Source of the DNA: Saprospiraceae bacterium
GTDB taxonomy: Bacteria > Bacteroidota > Bacteroidia > Chitinophagales > Saprospiraceae
Direction: 5' to 3'
Assembly (NCBI GenBank): GCA_020628095.1
Contig: JAHDFP010000003.1
Span: forward strand, 1-64,000
Length of the DNA stretch: 64,000 bases
The translations under genes were made by a program, and so were the position numbers. How positions within the stretch are numbered: position 1 is the stretch's first letter; each line of letters opens with the position of its first letter. The notes beneath the pieces are model-generated. The model was not told the DNA's origin. It saw nothing but the letters and a program-made list of their open reading frames with translations, and did no database searches. This document shows positions 1 through 9,056 of this stretch, piece by piece.

Positions 1-46
1 AGTCGACTTATAGTCGAAATCAAATCTACCGGCTTATAGACGGTAG

Positions 47-73
47 TAGTTTAATAATATAGTTGCTAAACTA
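47..73. promoter_or_regulatory. Inverted repeat, possible HxlR operator
   Basis: TAGTTTA at 47-53 and TAAACTA at 67-73 form a perfect 7-bp inverted repeat with a 13-nt spacer, ending 34 nt before the HxlR start codon. A second inverted repeat, CTACCG/CGGTAG, lies at 26-46. HxlR proteins bind as dimers to such dyads near their own promoters, so autoregulation is plausible. The operator role is inferred from position only. Confidence 0.35.
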
Positions 74-107
74 ATGTTAGACTTTTTAAATTACAATAAC
101 GGTCAAA

Positions 108-461
108 ATGGATAGTAACAGTGATGATAAGTCTCTGATCACGTTTAATGGTAAAAGATATCCTTGCTGTACAAGCCTGACGATGGATATAATCGGTGGA
201 AAATGGAAAACAGTTATTCTTTATCATCTGAGAGCAGGGCGGCTCAGGTATAACGAATTAAGAAAGATGATGCCTATGGTAACGGAACGAACTTTAAGCC
301 TCCAACTTAAAAAGTTAGAGGAAGATAAAATTGTGAAAAGAGAGGTCTATTACGAGAAACCTCCACTCAAGGTCTTTTACTCATTGTCGGATATAGGCGT
401 AACTCTTATTCCTGTTGTGCAGTCTATTGCGGATTGGGGAGATAGCATCGCAGGGCATTGA
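108..461 (+). CDS. HxlR-family winged-helix transcriptional regulator
   Basis: The protein has 117 residues, normal for HxlR regulators, small cytoplasmic dimers of the MarR-like winged-helix type. Family marks are Cys20-Cys21 followed by the G-G-K-W-K segment at 30-34, an RYNEL-R recognition helix region, and LS-QLKKLEEDKIV leading into the wing. HypR-type members sense disulfide or aldehyde stress through an N-terminal Cys, and the Cys pair here fits, but the inducer cannot be read from sequence. The TSUP permease follows in the same direction after 119 nt, which may make it a target. Confidence 0.9.
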   Translation: MDSNSDDKSLITFNGKRYPCCTSLTMDIIGGKWKTVILYHLRAGRLRYNELRKMMPMVTERTLSLQLKKLEEDKIVKREVYYEKPPLKVFYSLSDIGVTLIPVVQSIADWGDSIAGH

Positions 462-580
462 TATTGAAGGGGTCTAAAATTGGATTATCTCGTTGTGAAT
501 GAAGCACAATTAGTACAAACCTCTTAGTCTAATCGGTTCTTTTCTCCTGAAGCACATTGTGCTTATAATATTATAGTTTT

Positions 581-1375
581 GTGGTCTTGGAAGTATTGGG
601 ATATATACTCGCTTGTACAATCGGAATTGTGATGGGTCTTCTGGGAGGTGGGGGATCTATATTGGCAGTACCCATACTGGTTTATCTATTCCAATTAGAC
701 GAAAAATTAGCCACTGGATATTCACTTTTTATTGTCGGGACGGCGGCCCTGATAGGTGGATTACAATGTCATAAAGACTGCAATGTCGACTGGAGACTAG
801 CTTTGGTATTTGGTATTCCTTCTTTAATAGGTGTATGGATAGTCCGACATTATGTTGTTCCCTCTTTACCAGATGTTCTATATACCTATAATGATATGGC
901 ACTGACGCGTCGATTTTTCATGATGGGACTTTTTGCAGTGATGATGCTTTTAGCCGCAATAAGCATGTTAAAGCCAAGAATAAGGCAAACACCAAAAAGT
1001 ACTTTTAGTTATCCTAAAGTGGTGAGTGAAGGATTATTAGTTGGTGCATTGACGGGATTAGTTGGAGCGGGAGGTGGATTTATAATTGTGCCTGTATTGG
1101 TCCTTCTGACTGACCTTCCTATGAAAAAAGCCATTGGCACTTCGCTGATAATTATAGCACTCAAATCGTTAACTGGATTCTTTTTAGGCGATGCTTTGGT
1201 CGCATCAATTGACTGGTGGTTTTTAGTAAGGTTTACCAGCCTCACCATTGTCGGCATAATTATCGGGTCTTATTTTTCAAAGAAAATTGATGAGGATAAG
1301 TTGAAAGTAGGATTTGGATATTTCATATTACTGATGAGTGTTTTTATTCTTATCATGGAGTTCTTAGGAAATTGA
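581..1375 (+). CDS. TSUP (TauE/SafE) family membrane permease
   Basis: This 264-residue polytopic inner-membrane protein has the two-fold repeat of the TSUP family: GLLGGGGSILAVPILVYL near residue 20 and GLVGAGGGFIIVPVLVLL near residue 160, each starting a bundle of hydrophobic helices. TSUP proteins move sulfite, sulfoacetate or other small anions; the substrate is unknown here. Translation starts at GTG 581, with no in-frame ATG that keeps the first glycine-rich repeat. It lies downstream of the HxlR gene. A second TSUP member occurs at 58583. Confidence 0.88.
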   Translation: MVLEVLGYILACTIGIVMGLLGGGGSILAVPILVYLFQLDEKLATGYSLFIVGTAALIGGLQCHKDCNVDWRLALVFGIPSLIGVWIVRHYVVPSLPDVLYTYNDMALTRRFFMMGLFAVMMLLAAISMLKPRIRQTPKSTFSYPKVVSEGLLVGALTGLVGAGGGFIIVPVLVLLTDLPMKKAIGTSLIIIALKSLTGFFLGDALVASIDWWFLVRFTSLTIVGIIIGSYFSKKIDEDKLKVGFGYFILLMSVFILIMEFLGN

Positions 1376-1434
1376 TAAAGAAGAGTCCATTTTTTGCATC
1401 ATATTTGCAGCCTTTACAAGAAAAGTAATATTCT

Positions 1435-2391
1435 ATGAAGGTCTGCGATCATATCGAAAAAGCTAATGGAGAGACGCTTATTTCATACGAGGTTTTACCT
1501 CCTCTGAAGGGCGGTCGCATGAAAGATATCTTCGATATGCTCGACCCCTTGATGGAGTATAAGCCACCATTTATAGATGTGACCTATCACAGGCAGGAGG
1601 TTGTATTCAACAGAAGAGAGAGCGGTTATTATGAGAAGGTATCCATAAGAAAAAGACCAGGAACCGTCGGAATCTGTGCTTCTATTATGCATAAGTATGG
1701 CGTGGATGCAGTTCCTCATCTTATCTGCGGAGGATTTACTATAGAGGAAACGGAAGATGCGCTCATTGATCTTGCTTTTTTGGGTATCAATAATGTCTTG
1801 GCTCTGAGGGGAGATGCTCGAAAATTTGAAGATAGGTTTGTACCTGAAAAAGGAGGCCATAAGTTTGCTGTTGACTTGGTCAAGCAAATGAATAGTATGA
1901 ATGCTGGACATTATCTTGATCCTAATCTTGATAATGCTGCGCCCACGGAATTTTGTATTGGTGTTGCTGGATATCCAGAAAAGCACTTCGAAGCGCCCAA
2001 TTTTGATACAGATCTTAAGTTTTTGAAAGATAAGGTGGACGCTGGTGCGCACTACATAGTGACCCAGATGTTTTTTGATAACTCTAAGTTCTTTGAGTTT
2101 CAAGATAAGTGTAGAGCAGCGGGAATAGATGTTCCGATTATTCCAGGCCTCAAGCCAGTCACAAGATTATCTCAACTGAGTGGTATACCTAGAAAGTTCT
2201 TCGTCAATTATCCTGAAGAATTTGTCAAAGCGATGCGCGGGGCAAAAGATAGAGCCGCAGTCAAGCAGGTGGGTATAGAATGGTGCATAGCACAGTCCAA
2301 AGAACTAAAAGCTAAAGGCGTCCCTGTTTTACATTATTATACAATGGGTGATACTAAGACGATGTTGAAGATTCTTAAGGAGGTGGCTTAG
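1435..2391 (+). CDS. metF: Methylenetetrahydrofolate reductase
   Basis: MetF is an FAD-dependent TIM-barrel enzyme that reduces 5,10-methylene-THF to 5-methyl-THF for methionine synthesis. The 318-residue length fits the bacterial family. Visible marks: ISYEVLPP near the N terminus, DVTYHRQ, LALRGDA in the middle of the barrel, GVAGYPEKH, and YIVTQMFFD followed by PIIPGLKPV near the C-terminal side. No methionine synthase gene is adjacent. CATATTTGC at 1400-1408 differs in one base from the phylum's -7 box and may belong to its promoter. The next gene converges on it. Confidence 0.97.
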   Translation: MKVCDHIEKANGETLISYEVLPPLKGGRMKDIFDMLDPLMEYKPPFIDVTYHRQEVVFNRRESGYYEKVSIRKRPGTVGICASIMHKYGVDAVPHLICGGFTIEETEDALIDLAFLGINNVLALRGDARKFEDRFVPEKGGHKFAVDLVKQMNSMNAGHYLDPNLDNAAPTEFCIGVAGYPEKHFEAPNFDTDLKFLKDKVDAGAHYIVTQMFFDNSKFFEFQDKCRAAGIDVPIIPGLKPVTRLSQLSGIPRKFFVNYPEEFVKAMRGAKDRAAVKQVGIEWCIAQSKELKAKGVPVLHYYTMGDTKTMLKILKEVA

Positions 2392-2420
2392 CACTTCTAT
2401 AGAAATCTTAAGAAAATATA

Positions 2421-4118
2421 TCATTGAGAGAATAATACCTCTCCACCTATAATTGTTTTCATAACCTTAGTATCCAATATTTCATAATCGTCACAAGTCA
2501 TTAGGTTGGTGTCAAGAATGATTATATCAGCTAATTTTCCCATTTCCAGAGAACCTTTTATATCTTCTTCGAAAGCGCCATAGGCGGCATCTATAGTATA
2601 TGATCTTAGTGCTTGATCTCTACTCATGCGCTGCTCTGTAAAGAATTCCATCCCGTTGTCTTTTCGCTTTCTTGTGACGGAGGCAAAATAGTTTTCGAAG
2701 GGATCTATATCTTCTACGGGTGTATCTGTACCGTTAACGATGGTTACACCTTGATTGATTAGTGCTTTCCAGGCGTAGGCACCTATTTTAGATCTTAGCT
2801 GTCCTAGTCTTTTTACCACAAAAGGTGCATCTGAGGTGCAGTGTATGCCTTGCATAGATGCAATAGCACCAGTCTGTTTGAATCTTTGGATATCTGATGG
2901 ATTAAGATGTTGAGCATGCTCTATACGCCATCTTAGCTCTTTATCGCTTTCGTTATTATATCTTTCTATTATGTCTAAAGTCTCTTTATTGGCCCGATCT
3001 CCTATGGCGTGTACGCATAGTTGCATCTCATTGTCAAAGGCCAATTTTGCAATAGAATCCACAGTCTCTACCAAGGTGGTATTTTGACCCACAAAGTCTG
3101 GTTTATCATCATAAGGTTCTAATAGCCACGCGCCATGCGCGCCAAGCGCACCGTCTAATTCGGTTTTTATTGCACGACATGTGAAATGATTATTCCCTAT
3201 TCCTATACTCCTGTATTCTTTCATTTTGTTTTTGATGGCCTCATAAGGTTGCCTTACCATCGCCCATAGTCTTATATCTAATTTTCCTTCCTGTGCCATA
3301 CTCTTATATCGCTCTAACTCTTCTAGCTTAGATCCAGCGTCTTGAAAACTTGTCACTCCATTTTCGATGCATTCTTTCTGTGCTATATTGATGGCATCAT
3401 ACCAGATCTGTATTTGTTCTTCCTGATTGAGGCTTTTTCTGTATTCGTCCAATTTTTTCAGAATCGGTTTCATCGCCCTTTCCTCGAATACACCAATGAT
3501 CTCATTGTTTTCATTTTTGACAATATGACCACCTTGAGGATTCGGACTTTCTATACTAATGCCCGCTTCTTGCATCGCCTTTTGATTGGCGAATAAAGAA
3601 TGCCCTGAGGCATGTACTAGCACAACGGGGTTTTCTTCTGATAATTCGCTTAGGCTTTTGTGGGTCGGGTAGGCTTCGTAGGATTCATCAGGTGCTATAT
3701 TCCACTTTTCTTGATGCCATCCTCTTCCGTAGATCCATTCTCCAGGCTTAGAGTCTTCTACTTTGTTCTTTACTTTCTCTACAATAGCTTGCCAACTGGT
3801 ATCCTTGAGAAAATTGAGATTCTGTAGAGAACTGCCCAGTCCAGAAAAATGCCCATGTCCTTCTATAAACCCAGGCATGACAAATAATCCATCAGCATCT
3901 ATAATCTTGGTCGTCGTTGTTATGCTCGATTCTATAGTCCCTAATTCTCCGATATAGTTGATAATTCCATCTTTTATTCCAATGGCTTCTATGGTCTGAT
4001 CATTTTGATCAGAGGCAGAGTAATATGTGCCATTTTTTATAATGAGGTCATAGGAATCTTTAGAAGCACAGCTAATGCACAAAGTGACAATGGATATAGC
4101 GATCAGTTTTTGTATCAT
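2421..4118 (-). CDS. YtcJ/AepA-type amidohydrolase, predicted lipoprotein
   Basis: A 565-residue member of the amidohydrolase superfamily, amidohydrolase-3 (YtcJ-like) branch. The N terminus is a hydrophobic signal with a possible lipid-acceptor Cys17, which would place the enzyme in the cell envelope. Motifs in order: DADGLFVMPGFIEGHGHFSG with the metal-binding HxH, a central CVHAIGDRAN, RIEHAQHL, and NGTDTPVED near the C terminus with the metal Asp. Related proteins hydrolyse N-substituted amides or cyclic compounds; the substrate here is unknown. It is transcribed alone, against metF. Confidence 0.85.
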   Translation of the reverse strand: MIQKLIAISIVTLCISCASKDSYDLIIKNGTYYSASDQNDQTIEAIGIKDGIINYIGELGTIESSITTTTKIIDADGLFVMPGFIEGHGHFSGLGSSLQNLNFLKDTSWQAIVEKVKNKVEDSKPGEWIYGRGWHQEKWNIAPDESYEAYPTHKSLSELSEENPVVLVHASGHSLFANQKAMQEAGISIESPNPQGGHIVKNENNEIIGVFEERAMKPILKKLDEYRKSLNQEEQIQIWYDAINIAQKECIENGVTSFQDAGSKLEELERYKSMAQEGKLDIRLWAMVRQPYEAIKNKMKEYRSIGIGNNHFTCRAIKTELDGALGAHGAWLLEPYDDKPDFVGQNTTLVETVDSIAKLAFDNEMQLCVHAIGDRANKETLDIIERYNNESDKELRWRIEHAQHLNPSDIQRFKQTGAIASMQGIHCTSDAPFVVKRLGQLRSKIGAYAWKALINQGVTIVNGTDTPVEDIDPFENYFASVTRKRKDNGMEFFTEQRMSRDQALRSYTIDAAYGAFEEDIKGSLEMGKLADIIILDTNLMTCDDYEILDTKVMKTIIGGEVLFSQ

Positions 4119-4214
4119 GTTATTTTTAATAGGCTTTAAAAATATTAAATCAGATTAATAGTAAACTAAGCAATACTTTCATATTATAGCCTTTTATTTA
4201 AGCCAAAAAATCAG

Positions 4215-4772
4215 ATGATCGATTATATATCGCAACCCTGGGCTTGGTATGTCTCAGGACCTGTTATTGCCTTGATTATGTTACTCTTATTGTGGGCTGG
4301 CGGAGAATTTGGTGTTTCTTCTACGTTGCGGACCTTTTGTTCTATGAGTGGTGCAGGACGTAAGATTAAGTTCTTTGATTTTGACTGGAGGTCTCAGTTA
4401 TGGAATGTCATCTTCGTAATCGGTGCGGTAATAGGAGGTTTCTTTTCTGTTAATTATCTGAATGATGCTCAGCCACTGGCATTATCACAAGCTACCATTG
4501 ATGATCTTAATCAGATGGGGATTCAGTTTGATGGACATCTTGCCCCTGAAGAGATATTCAACTGGGAAATTATGGGAACTCCTACCGGATGGATAATTAT
4601 CGTACTGGGAGGATTTTTAATAGGTTTCGGCACGCGTTGGGCGGGAGGTTGCACCTCGGGGCACGCCATAAGCGGTTTGTCTAATCTGCAGTTGCCATCA
4701 TTGATAGCAGTGATCGGTTTCTTTGCAGGGGGCTTACTTATGACTCATTTTTTATTTCCCTTAATTTTTTGA
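4215..4772 (+). CDS. YeeE/YedE-family transporter, first half
   Basis: A 185-residue membrane protein of the YeeE/YedE (sulfur transport, DUF395) family, with about four hydrophobic segments. The signature [20 protein letters not shown], with its conserved Cys and His, is near residue 145. YeeE/TsuA imports thiosulfate through conserved cysteines in a single larger protein; in many Bacteroidota and Proteobacteria the protein is split into two short halves, as here. The second half starts 1 nt after this gene ends. Thiosulfate or another sulfane-sulfur compound is the likely cargo (inferred from family). Confidence 0.88.
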   Translation: MIDYISQPWAWYVSGPVIALIMLLLLWAGGEFGVSSTLRTFCSMSGAGRKIKFFDFDWRSQLWNVIFVIGAVIGGFFSVNYLNDAQPLALSQATIDDLNQMGIQFDGHLAPEEIFNWEIMGTPTGWIIIVLGGFLIGFGTRWAGGCTSGHAISGLSNLQLPSLIAVIGFFAGGLLMTHFLFPLIF

Positions 4773-4773
4773 T

Positions 4774-5187
4774 ATGAAGTTTCTTAGATATTTATTTATA
4801 GGGATATTATTTGGTGTGGTTATGACTAAGTCAGAGGCCATCTCTTGGTATCGCATACAAGAGATGTTCAGATTCCAGTCTTTTCACATGTATGGCATTA
4901 TAGGGTCCGCTTTGGCCTGCGGTGTATTAATCACTCAATGGATTAAACGCTACAAAATAAATAATGCTCAAGGAAGCCAAATTGTGATAAATGATAAGAC
5001 TAAGGGCTGGATGAGATACTTTTTTGGAGGCACACTTTTTGGATTAGGCTGGGCACTTACTGGGGCATGTCCTGGGCCGTTATATGTATTGGTCGGGAAC
5101 GGATTTTCTATTTTCTTATTAGTTATCGCCAGTGCCATAGTCGGTACCTTTGTGTATGGATTATTAAGAGATTATTTACCGCATTAA
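4774..5187 (+). CDS. YeeE/YedE-family transporter, second half
   Basis: This 137-residue membrane protein carries the second family signature, GLGWALTGACPGPLYVLVG near residue 90, with the conserved Cys in ACPGP. With the gene before it, 1 nt upstream, it should rebuild a full YeeE-like sulfur-compound transporter. Four hydrophobic stretches are visible. The polyprenyl synthase gene follows after 4 nt, so the three genes are probably one transcript, though no functional link is evident. Confidence 0.87.
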   Translation: MKFLRYLFIGILFGVVMTKSEAISWYRIQEMFRFQSFHMYGIIGSALACGVLITQWIKRYKINNAQGSQIVINDKTKGWMRYFFGGTLFGLGWALTGACPGPLYVLVGNGFSIFLLVIASAIVGTFVYGLLRDYLPH

Positions 5188-5191
5188 TAGT

Positions 5192-6187
5192 ATGAGCCAA
5201 AAAGGATCGACCATATTATCTTTAAAGGAATTAGGAAATATATTCGCTTCTAATTTGGAGGATTTTTCTTTTCCTACTGGAGTGCCTTCTCTGTATAATC
5301 CATTGGATTATATCATGTCTTTGTCAGGAAAGAGAATCAGACCATTATTATTAATGGGTGCTTATAATCTTTTCAAGGAAGATGTAGCTTATTCGTTCGA
5401 AGCAGGGCTGTGTGTGGAGTTCTTCCATAACTTTTCACTCCTACATGATGACATTATGGATGATGCGGATATACGCAGAGGACAACCGTCCGTACATGTT
5501 AAGTATGATACGAATTCTGCCATATTATCTGGTGACGTGATGCTCGTGTATGCCTATAAGCTACTGGAAAAGTATAAGGCTAGTGTTTTTCCATTACTAC
5601 AGGTATTCAATAAAACTTGTGTCGAAGTATGTGAAGGTCAGCGATGGGATATGGATTTCGAATGTCAGTCAGAGGTGGCCATAGAAGATTATCTCAAGAT
5701 GATAGAATACAAAACATCCGTGCTTATCGCTGCGGCACTAAAGATGGGAGCCATAATAGGCGAAGCTTCTATAGACGATCAAAATCATTTGTACGAATTC
5801 GGAAAAAATCTGGGTATCGCTTTTCAGATACAAGATGACTATTTAGATACCTTTGGCGAGAAAGCCAAAGTCGGAAAAAGGATAGGTGGAGATATTTTAC
5901 AAAAAAAGAAAACTTACCTATACCTAAAATCACTTCTCCTTCTCAACCAAGAACAAACGGATAGGTTGAAATATCTTTTTAGCGTTCAAGACGAAGTCAC
6001 AGAAGATAGTTTAATAGAAGAAGTCAAAGACCTTTATAATAAAGCACATGTCGGAATACATAGTGATGAATTGAAACTTGTATATCATCAGTTAGCACTT
6101 TCGCATCTCAAAGCTATTAGTGTATCAGAGGATAAGAAAAAGACATTGTATGATATTACAGATTATTTGCTCAATAGAAGTAAGTAG
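5192..6187 (+). CDS. Polyprenyl (trans-isoprenyl) diphosphate synthase
   Basis: A 331-residue all-helical prenyltransferase that condenses isopentenyl diphosphate with an allylic diphosphate. Both Asp-rich motifs are intact: HDDIMDDADIRRG with D86, D87 and D90, and QDDYLDTFG with D215, D216 and D219. KRIRP near residue 45 matches the diphosphate-binding region. Chain length (geranylgeranyl, or longer for quinones) cannot be set from sequence. It is tightly packed behind the YeeE pair. Confidence 0.92.
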   Translation: MSQKGSTILSLKELGNIFASNLEDFSFPTGVPSLYNPLDYIMSLSGKRIRPLLLMGAYNLFKEDVAYSFEAGLCVEFFHNFSLLHDDIMDDADIRRGQPSVHVKYDTNSAILSGDVMLVYAYKLLEKYKASVFPLLQVFNKTCVEVCEGQRWDMDFECQSEVAIEDYLKMIEYKTSVLIAAALKMGAIIGEASIDDQNHLYEFGKNLGIAFQIQDDYLDTFGEKAKVGKRIGGDILQKKKTYLYLKSLLLLNQEQTDRLKYLFSVQDEVTEDSLIEEVKDLYNKAHVGIHSDELKLVYHQLALSHLKAISVSEDKKKTLYDITDYLLNRSK

Positions 6188-6351
6188 TCGCCATATTATA
6201 TTCTGATTGTCAGGCTGCTCATAATTTTTGATTTCCCTAACAGAATTGGTTCATTACAAACAGACTTTAATAGTCTGATTGGATTTGTTTATGAAAGTCA
6301 TAACAGAAGTGTATGCACTTAAGTCAGACATTTGAATAAAAATTAAAACTT

Positions 6352-6903
6352 ATGAAACGATCAATTCTACTATTCTTACTTATGTCTTCTGCGACAATGT
6401 CTTTTGCACAATCTCCATCTTACGTCGACTTCGAATGGGATGTTCTGAGATTCGGTTATGTTATTCCAGTATCTTCTGATCAAGCGACTGGTGGTGCGAC
6501 GTTCGGTGGTGAGTTAAGGTATAATGCCACTGACAGATTTTCTATTGGTATAGGTGGCGCCTTCACGGCCTTCGGTAGCAACTTTGACGAACAAGAGTTC
6601 GGCATTAGCGGATCATCGTTGTTGTATGGTGATTACTATTTTGCTGATGATTCAGCAACGCGGCCTTTTGCAGGATTGGGTTTGGGGTTATTTAGTAGCG
6701 GAACAATTACGACTGATGTCAATGGTGTAGAGGAAGTTATTGACGGAGGTACAGGTTTCGGCTTCGCTCCACGTATAGGTTACGAGTTTGGACATATCAG
6801 ACTTCAGGGACAATATAATATCACTTTTGGAGAAGGTCAGTCTGACTATTTTGGTGTGACTGTTGCGCTTACTTTGTGGGGTGGGTATAAGGGAGAAGGA
6901 TAA
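6352..6903 (+). CDS. Outer-membrane beta-barrel protein
   Basis: A 183-residue protein with a Sec signal peptide (cleavage near SFAQ, residues 17-20) and alternating short amphipathic strands ending in a strand rich in aromatic and hydrophobic residues, as in small OmpA/OmpX-like barrels. Glycine-rich turns such as GLGLGLFSSG and GFGFAPRIGYEFG are typical. The specific role is unknown. It is monocistronic: 164 nt lie upstream and a clear terminator follows at 6949. Confidence 0.75.
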   Translation: MKRSILLFLLMSSATMSFAQSPSYVDFEWDVLRFGYVIPVSSDQATGGATFGGELRYNATDRFSIGIGGAFTAFGSNFDEQEFGISGSSLLYGDYYFADDSATRPFAGLGLGLFSSGTITTDVNGVEEVIDGGTGFGFAPRIGYEFGHIRLQGQYNITFGEGQSDYFGVTVALTLWGGYKGEG

Positions 6904-6948
6904 TAACCTTCTTAATGATTTTGATAAAGAAATTTTGTAATAATTTGA

Positions 6949-6977
6949 AAGGCTCTCATTGAGGGCCTTTTTTCTTT
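6949..6977 (+). terminator. Rho-independent terminator
   Basis: AAGGCTCTC at 6949-6957 pairs with GAGGGCCTT at 6961-6969 (one G-U pair) around a 3-nt loop, followed by a T-rich tract. It ends the beta-barrel transcript, just before the convergent Uma2 gene. Confidence 0.85.
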
Positions 6978-7013
6978 TGGTTATACACTACGATGCAGAA
7001 TGCTACTAAAATA

Positions 7014-7541
7014 TTAGAATCCCACAACTGCCTTCAGTTTTAAACTGAATTGACATCCACTGTTAAGTTCAAAGTCAAAGGATTCTTGAGAGACATACTG
7101 GTTGTCGGTTAAATGATGAAGTACTTTTCTTTTTTCCTCTGGATCGATAAGCAAATAATATTTGATTCCAAATTCTTTGTACAGGTTGTACTTAGTAATT
7201 GTGTCCTTTAGCCTTGAAGATGGAGATATGATTTCTACCACAAGCTCGGGCGGAAAATCTAAAAACTGCCCTTCGATTGGTTTGCATACGATAAGTAAAT
7301 CAGGATTGACGATTGTATTTTCTCTGATTTTTACGTCTATGGGTTGATAAACTTGACAAGCACATTGTCCTTTTTCTATTGCTTCAGAAAATGCCCGACC
7401 TATCTCATTAGCAATTCGTTGATGTTCTGGAGAGGCCATAGGACTCATGTCATAAGCAATACCATCTATCACCTCCCAACGCCCTTGCCATCGCTTGTAG
7501 TCTTCATAAGTGTAATTCGGTATGATTTTCGGCTCGCCCAT
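7014..7541 (-). CDS. Uma2 (DUF820) family PD-(D/E)XK nuclease-like protein
   Basis: A 175-residue Uma2-family protein with a restriction-endonuclease-like fold. Visible core: YEVIDG-like RWEVIDGIAYDMSP near residue 20, PDLLIVC with the metal Asp near residue 80, and ELVVEIISPSS near residue 100, where the family has its Glu and a following strand. Uma2 genes are numerous in cyanobacteria and present in Bacteroidota; their role is unsettled. No partner gene is beside it. It converges on the beta-barrel gene. Confidence 0.85.
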   Translation of the reverse strand: MGEPKIIPNYTYEDYKRWQGRWEVIDGIAYDMSPMASPEHQRIANEIGRAFSEAIEKGQCACQVYQPIDVKIRENTIVNPDLLIVCKPIEGQFLDFPPELVVEIISPSSRLKDTITKYNLYKEFGIKYYLLIDPEEKRKVLHHLTDNQYVSQESFDFELNSGCQFSLKLKAVVGF

Positions 7542-7598
7542 CTATATAAATATAAAGCATTTAGTACTGTAATTCTATTCTTAGACAGGGCTTCTGAT

Positions 7599-8051
7599 TT
7601 AAAAAATAATCTTCCCATTCCACCATTGCTTTTCTATTGTCGCACCTTTGTTCTCATAGAATTTAGTAGCTCCTGTATTCCAATCAAGCACTTGCCACTT
7701 CATCATGGTGCAGTTTCTGTCTTTTGCAACTTGTAGTGTGGCATCGAATAATTGGCTACCTATGTTTTGACTTCGATATTTTTCTGATACTACAAAATCT
7801 TCCAGATATAGCATCTTTCCTCGCCAGGTCGAGAAGGTGTCGTAAAACAAGGTCATACCCACAATGTCATCCTCTATTTCGGCAACTAACATGGAGATCA
7901 GACCATCCTCGTAAGCCCTTTGGTAGTCTGCGAATTGAGCCTTTACGGCGTCAGGTTCTTTTTCATATATTGCCAACTCTACGACGAGTTGTCTTATCGC
8001 CTGAAGATCTTCTTTTTGAGCAAATCTTATTTGGACATTCGGATTAGCCAT
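7599..8051 (-). CDS. GNAT-family N-acetyltransferase
   Basis: A 150-residue acetyltransferase. The acetyl-CoA site is seen in VSEKYRSQNIGSQLFDATLQVA (R/Q-x-x-G-x-A-type loop) near residue 95. LYLEDFVV before it and GATKFYENKGATIE near the C terminus complete the fold. It resembles diamine/thialysine acetyltransferases of the SpeG/SAT type, but the substrate is uncertain. The gene is divergent from rpsL, with 95 nt between the starts. Confidence 0.9.
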   Translation of the reverse strand: MANPNVQIRFAQKEDLQAIRQLVVELAIYEKEPDAVKAQFADYQRAYEDGLISMLVAEIEDDIVGMTLFYDTFSTWRGKMLYLEDFVVSEKYRSQNIGSQLFDATLQVAKDRNCTMMKWQVLDWNTGATKFYENKGATIEKQWWNGKIIF

Positions 8052-8081
8052 ATTTTACTTGATTTATGATGTAAATCTACC

Positions 8082-8112
8082 TTTGCAAACCCAAAAATAT
8101 ATCATACCTTTG
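8082..8112 (+). promoter_or_regulatory. Bacteroidota -33/-7 promoter of rpsL
   Basis: TTTG at 8082-8085 and TACCTTTG at 8105-8112 are separated by 19 nt, matching the phylum's TTTG-N19-TAnnTTTG consensus. The upstream box also reads TACCTTTG (8078-8085), so the segment is a 27-nt repeat that could hold two overlapping promoters. It should drive the whole rpsL-rpsG-fusA unit. Confidence 0.75.
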
Positions 8113-8146
8113 CACCTCATTTTTAAAAAGTAATATTTTCTAATAT

Positions 8147-8521
8147 ATGCCTACTATCAACCAGTTGGTGAGAAAGGGTCGAAAAAAGATAGTTACGGTC
8201 AGTAAGACCAGAGCTCTCGGTGGTAGTCCTCAGAAAAGAGGAGTTTGTACCAGAGTCTATACGACGACACCTAAAAAACCGAATTCAGCCCTACGTAAAG
8301 TTGCCAAAGTGCGTCTTACTAACGGTCAAGAAGTGATCTGTTATATTCCTGGAGAGGGACATAACTTACAGGAACACTCTATCGTACTGATCAGAGGAGG
8401 TCGTGTGAAAGATCTTCCAGGTGTAAGGTATACTATCGTCAGAGGTGCTCTCGATACGGCTGGTGTAGAGAAAAGATTACAATCTAGATCAAAATACGGA
8501 ACTAAAAGGCCTAAGAAATAA
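8147..8521 (+). CDS. rpsL: 30S ribosomal protein S12
   Basis: S12 sits at the decoding centre and its mutations cause streptomycin resistance. The 124-residue protein has the near-invariant [19 protein letters not shown] and the [12 protein letters not shown] loop, both with the lysines typical of a streptomycin-sensitive protein. First gene of the translation cluster, 35 nt after its promoter; rpsG follows after 6 nt. Confidence 0.99.
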   Translation: MPTINQLVRKGRKKIVTVSKTRALGGSPQKRGVCTRVYTTTPKKPNSALRKVAKVRLTNGQEVICYIPGEGHNLQEHSIVLIRGGRVKDLPGVRYTIVRGALDTAGVEKRLQSRSKYGTKRPKK

Positions 8522-8527
8522 TATAAC

Positions 8528-8992
8528 ATGAGAAAAAGAAAACCGAAAAAGAGGGTATTGCAACCAGATCCACGATTTGGAGATCCTATGGTGACACAAT
8601 TTGTTAACAATCTCATGTTGGATGGCAAGAAATCAGTGGCATATTCTTTGTTTTACAAAGCGATGGACATGATTCAGGAGAAAACGGGCGAAGATCCGCA
8701 CGAGGCCTGGAAAAAAGCAGTCCAAAATGTTACTCCAGGGGTAGAGGTGAGAAGTAAAAGAATAGGTGGTGCGACATTCCAAATACCTACCGAAATAAGA
8801 CCTGCACGTAAGCTTTCAGTTGGCATGAAATGGTTAATCAAATATTCGAGAGCTAGAAATGGCAAAGGAATATCTGAAAAACTAGCGGCAGAAATTATGG
8901 CTGCAAGTAAAGGCGAAGGAGCTGCTGTAAAGAAAAGAGAGGATACGCACAAAATGGCAGAAGCGAACAGAGCTTTCGCTCACTTTAGATAA
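8528..8992 (+). CDS. rpsG: 30S ribosomal protein S7
   Basis: S7 nucleates assembly of the 30S head and contacts the E site. The 154-residue sequence shows the basic N terminus [27 protein letters not shown], and the C-terminal [19 protein letters not shown]. It follows rpsL and precedes fusA by 64 nt, the classical str operon order without tuf. Confidence 0.99.
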   Translation: MRKRKPKKRVLQPDPRFGDPMVTQFVNNLMLDGKKSVAYSLFYKAMDMIQEKTGEDPHEAWKKAVQNVTPGVEVRSKRIGGATFQIPTEIRPARKLSVGMKWLIKYSRARNGKGISEKLAAEIMAASKGEGAAVKKREDTHKMAEANRAFAHFR

Positions 8993-9056
8993 TCCGACTG
9001 ACCGACTTACACTTTTTATAATTCAATTTTTTTTAAGATTTATTAATACGTAAATC

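Noticed and set aside
26-46. CTACCG/CGGTAG inverted repeat as a terminator of an upstream gene
   Set aside because: The stem is short and no T tract follows; it is listed only as part of the HxlR upstream region.
1495-2103. A 202-codon reading frame opposite to metF
   Set aside because: It lies entirely inside metF on the other strand, has no protein-like features, and metF is certain.
6272-6334. AGTCTGA and TCAGACA pair before the beta-barrel gene
   Set aside because: The arms are short and over 40 nt apart, with no further support.
7344-8047. Plus-strand frames across the Uma2 and GNAT genes
   Set aside because: They are opposite-strand shadows of two recognisable genes; their sequences match no family.
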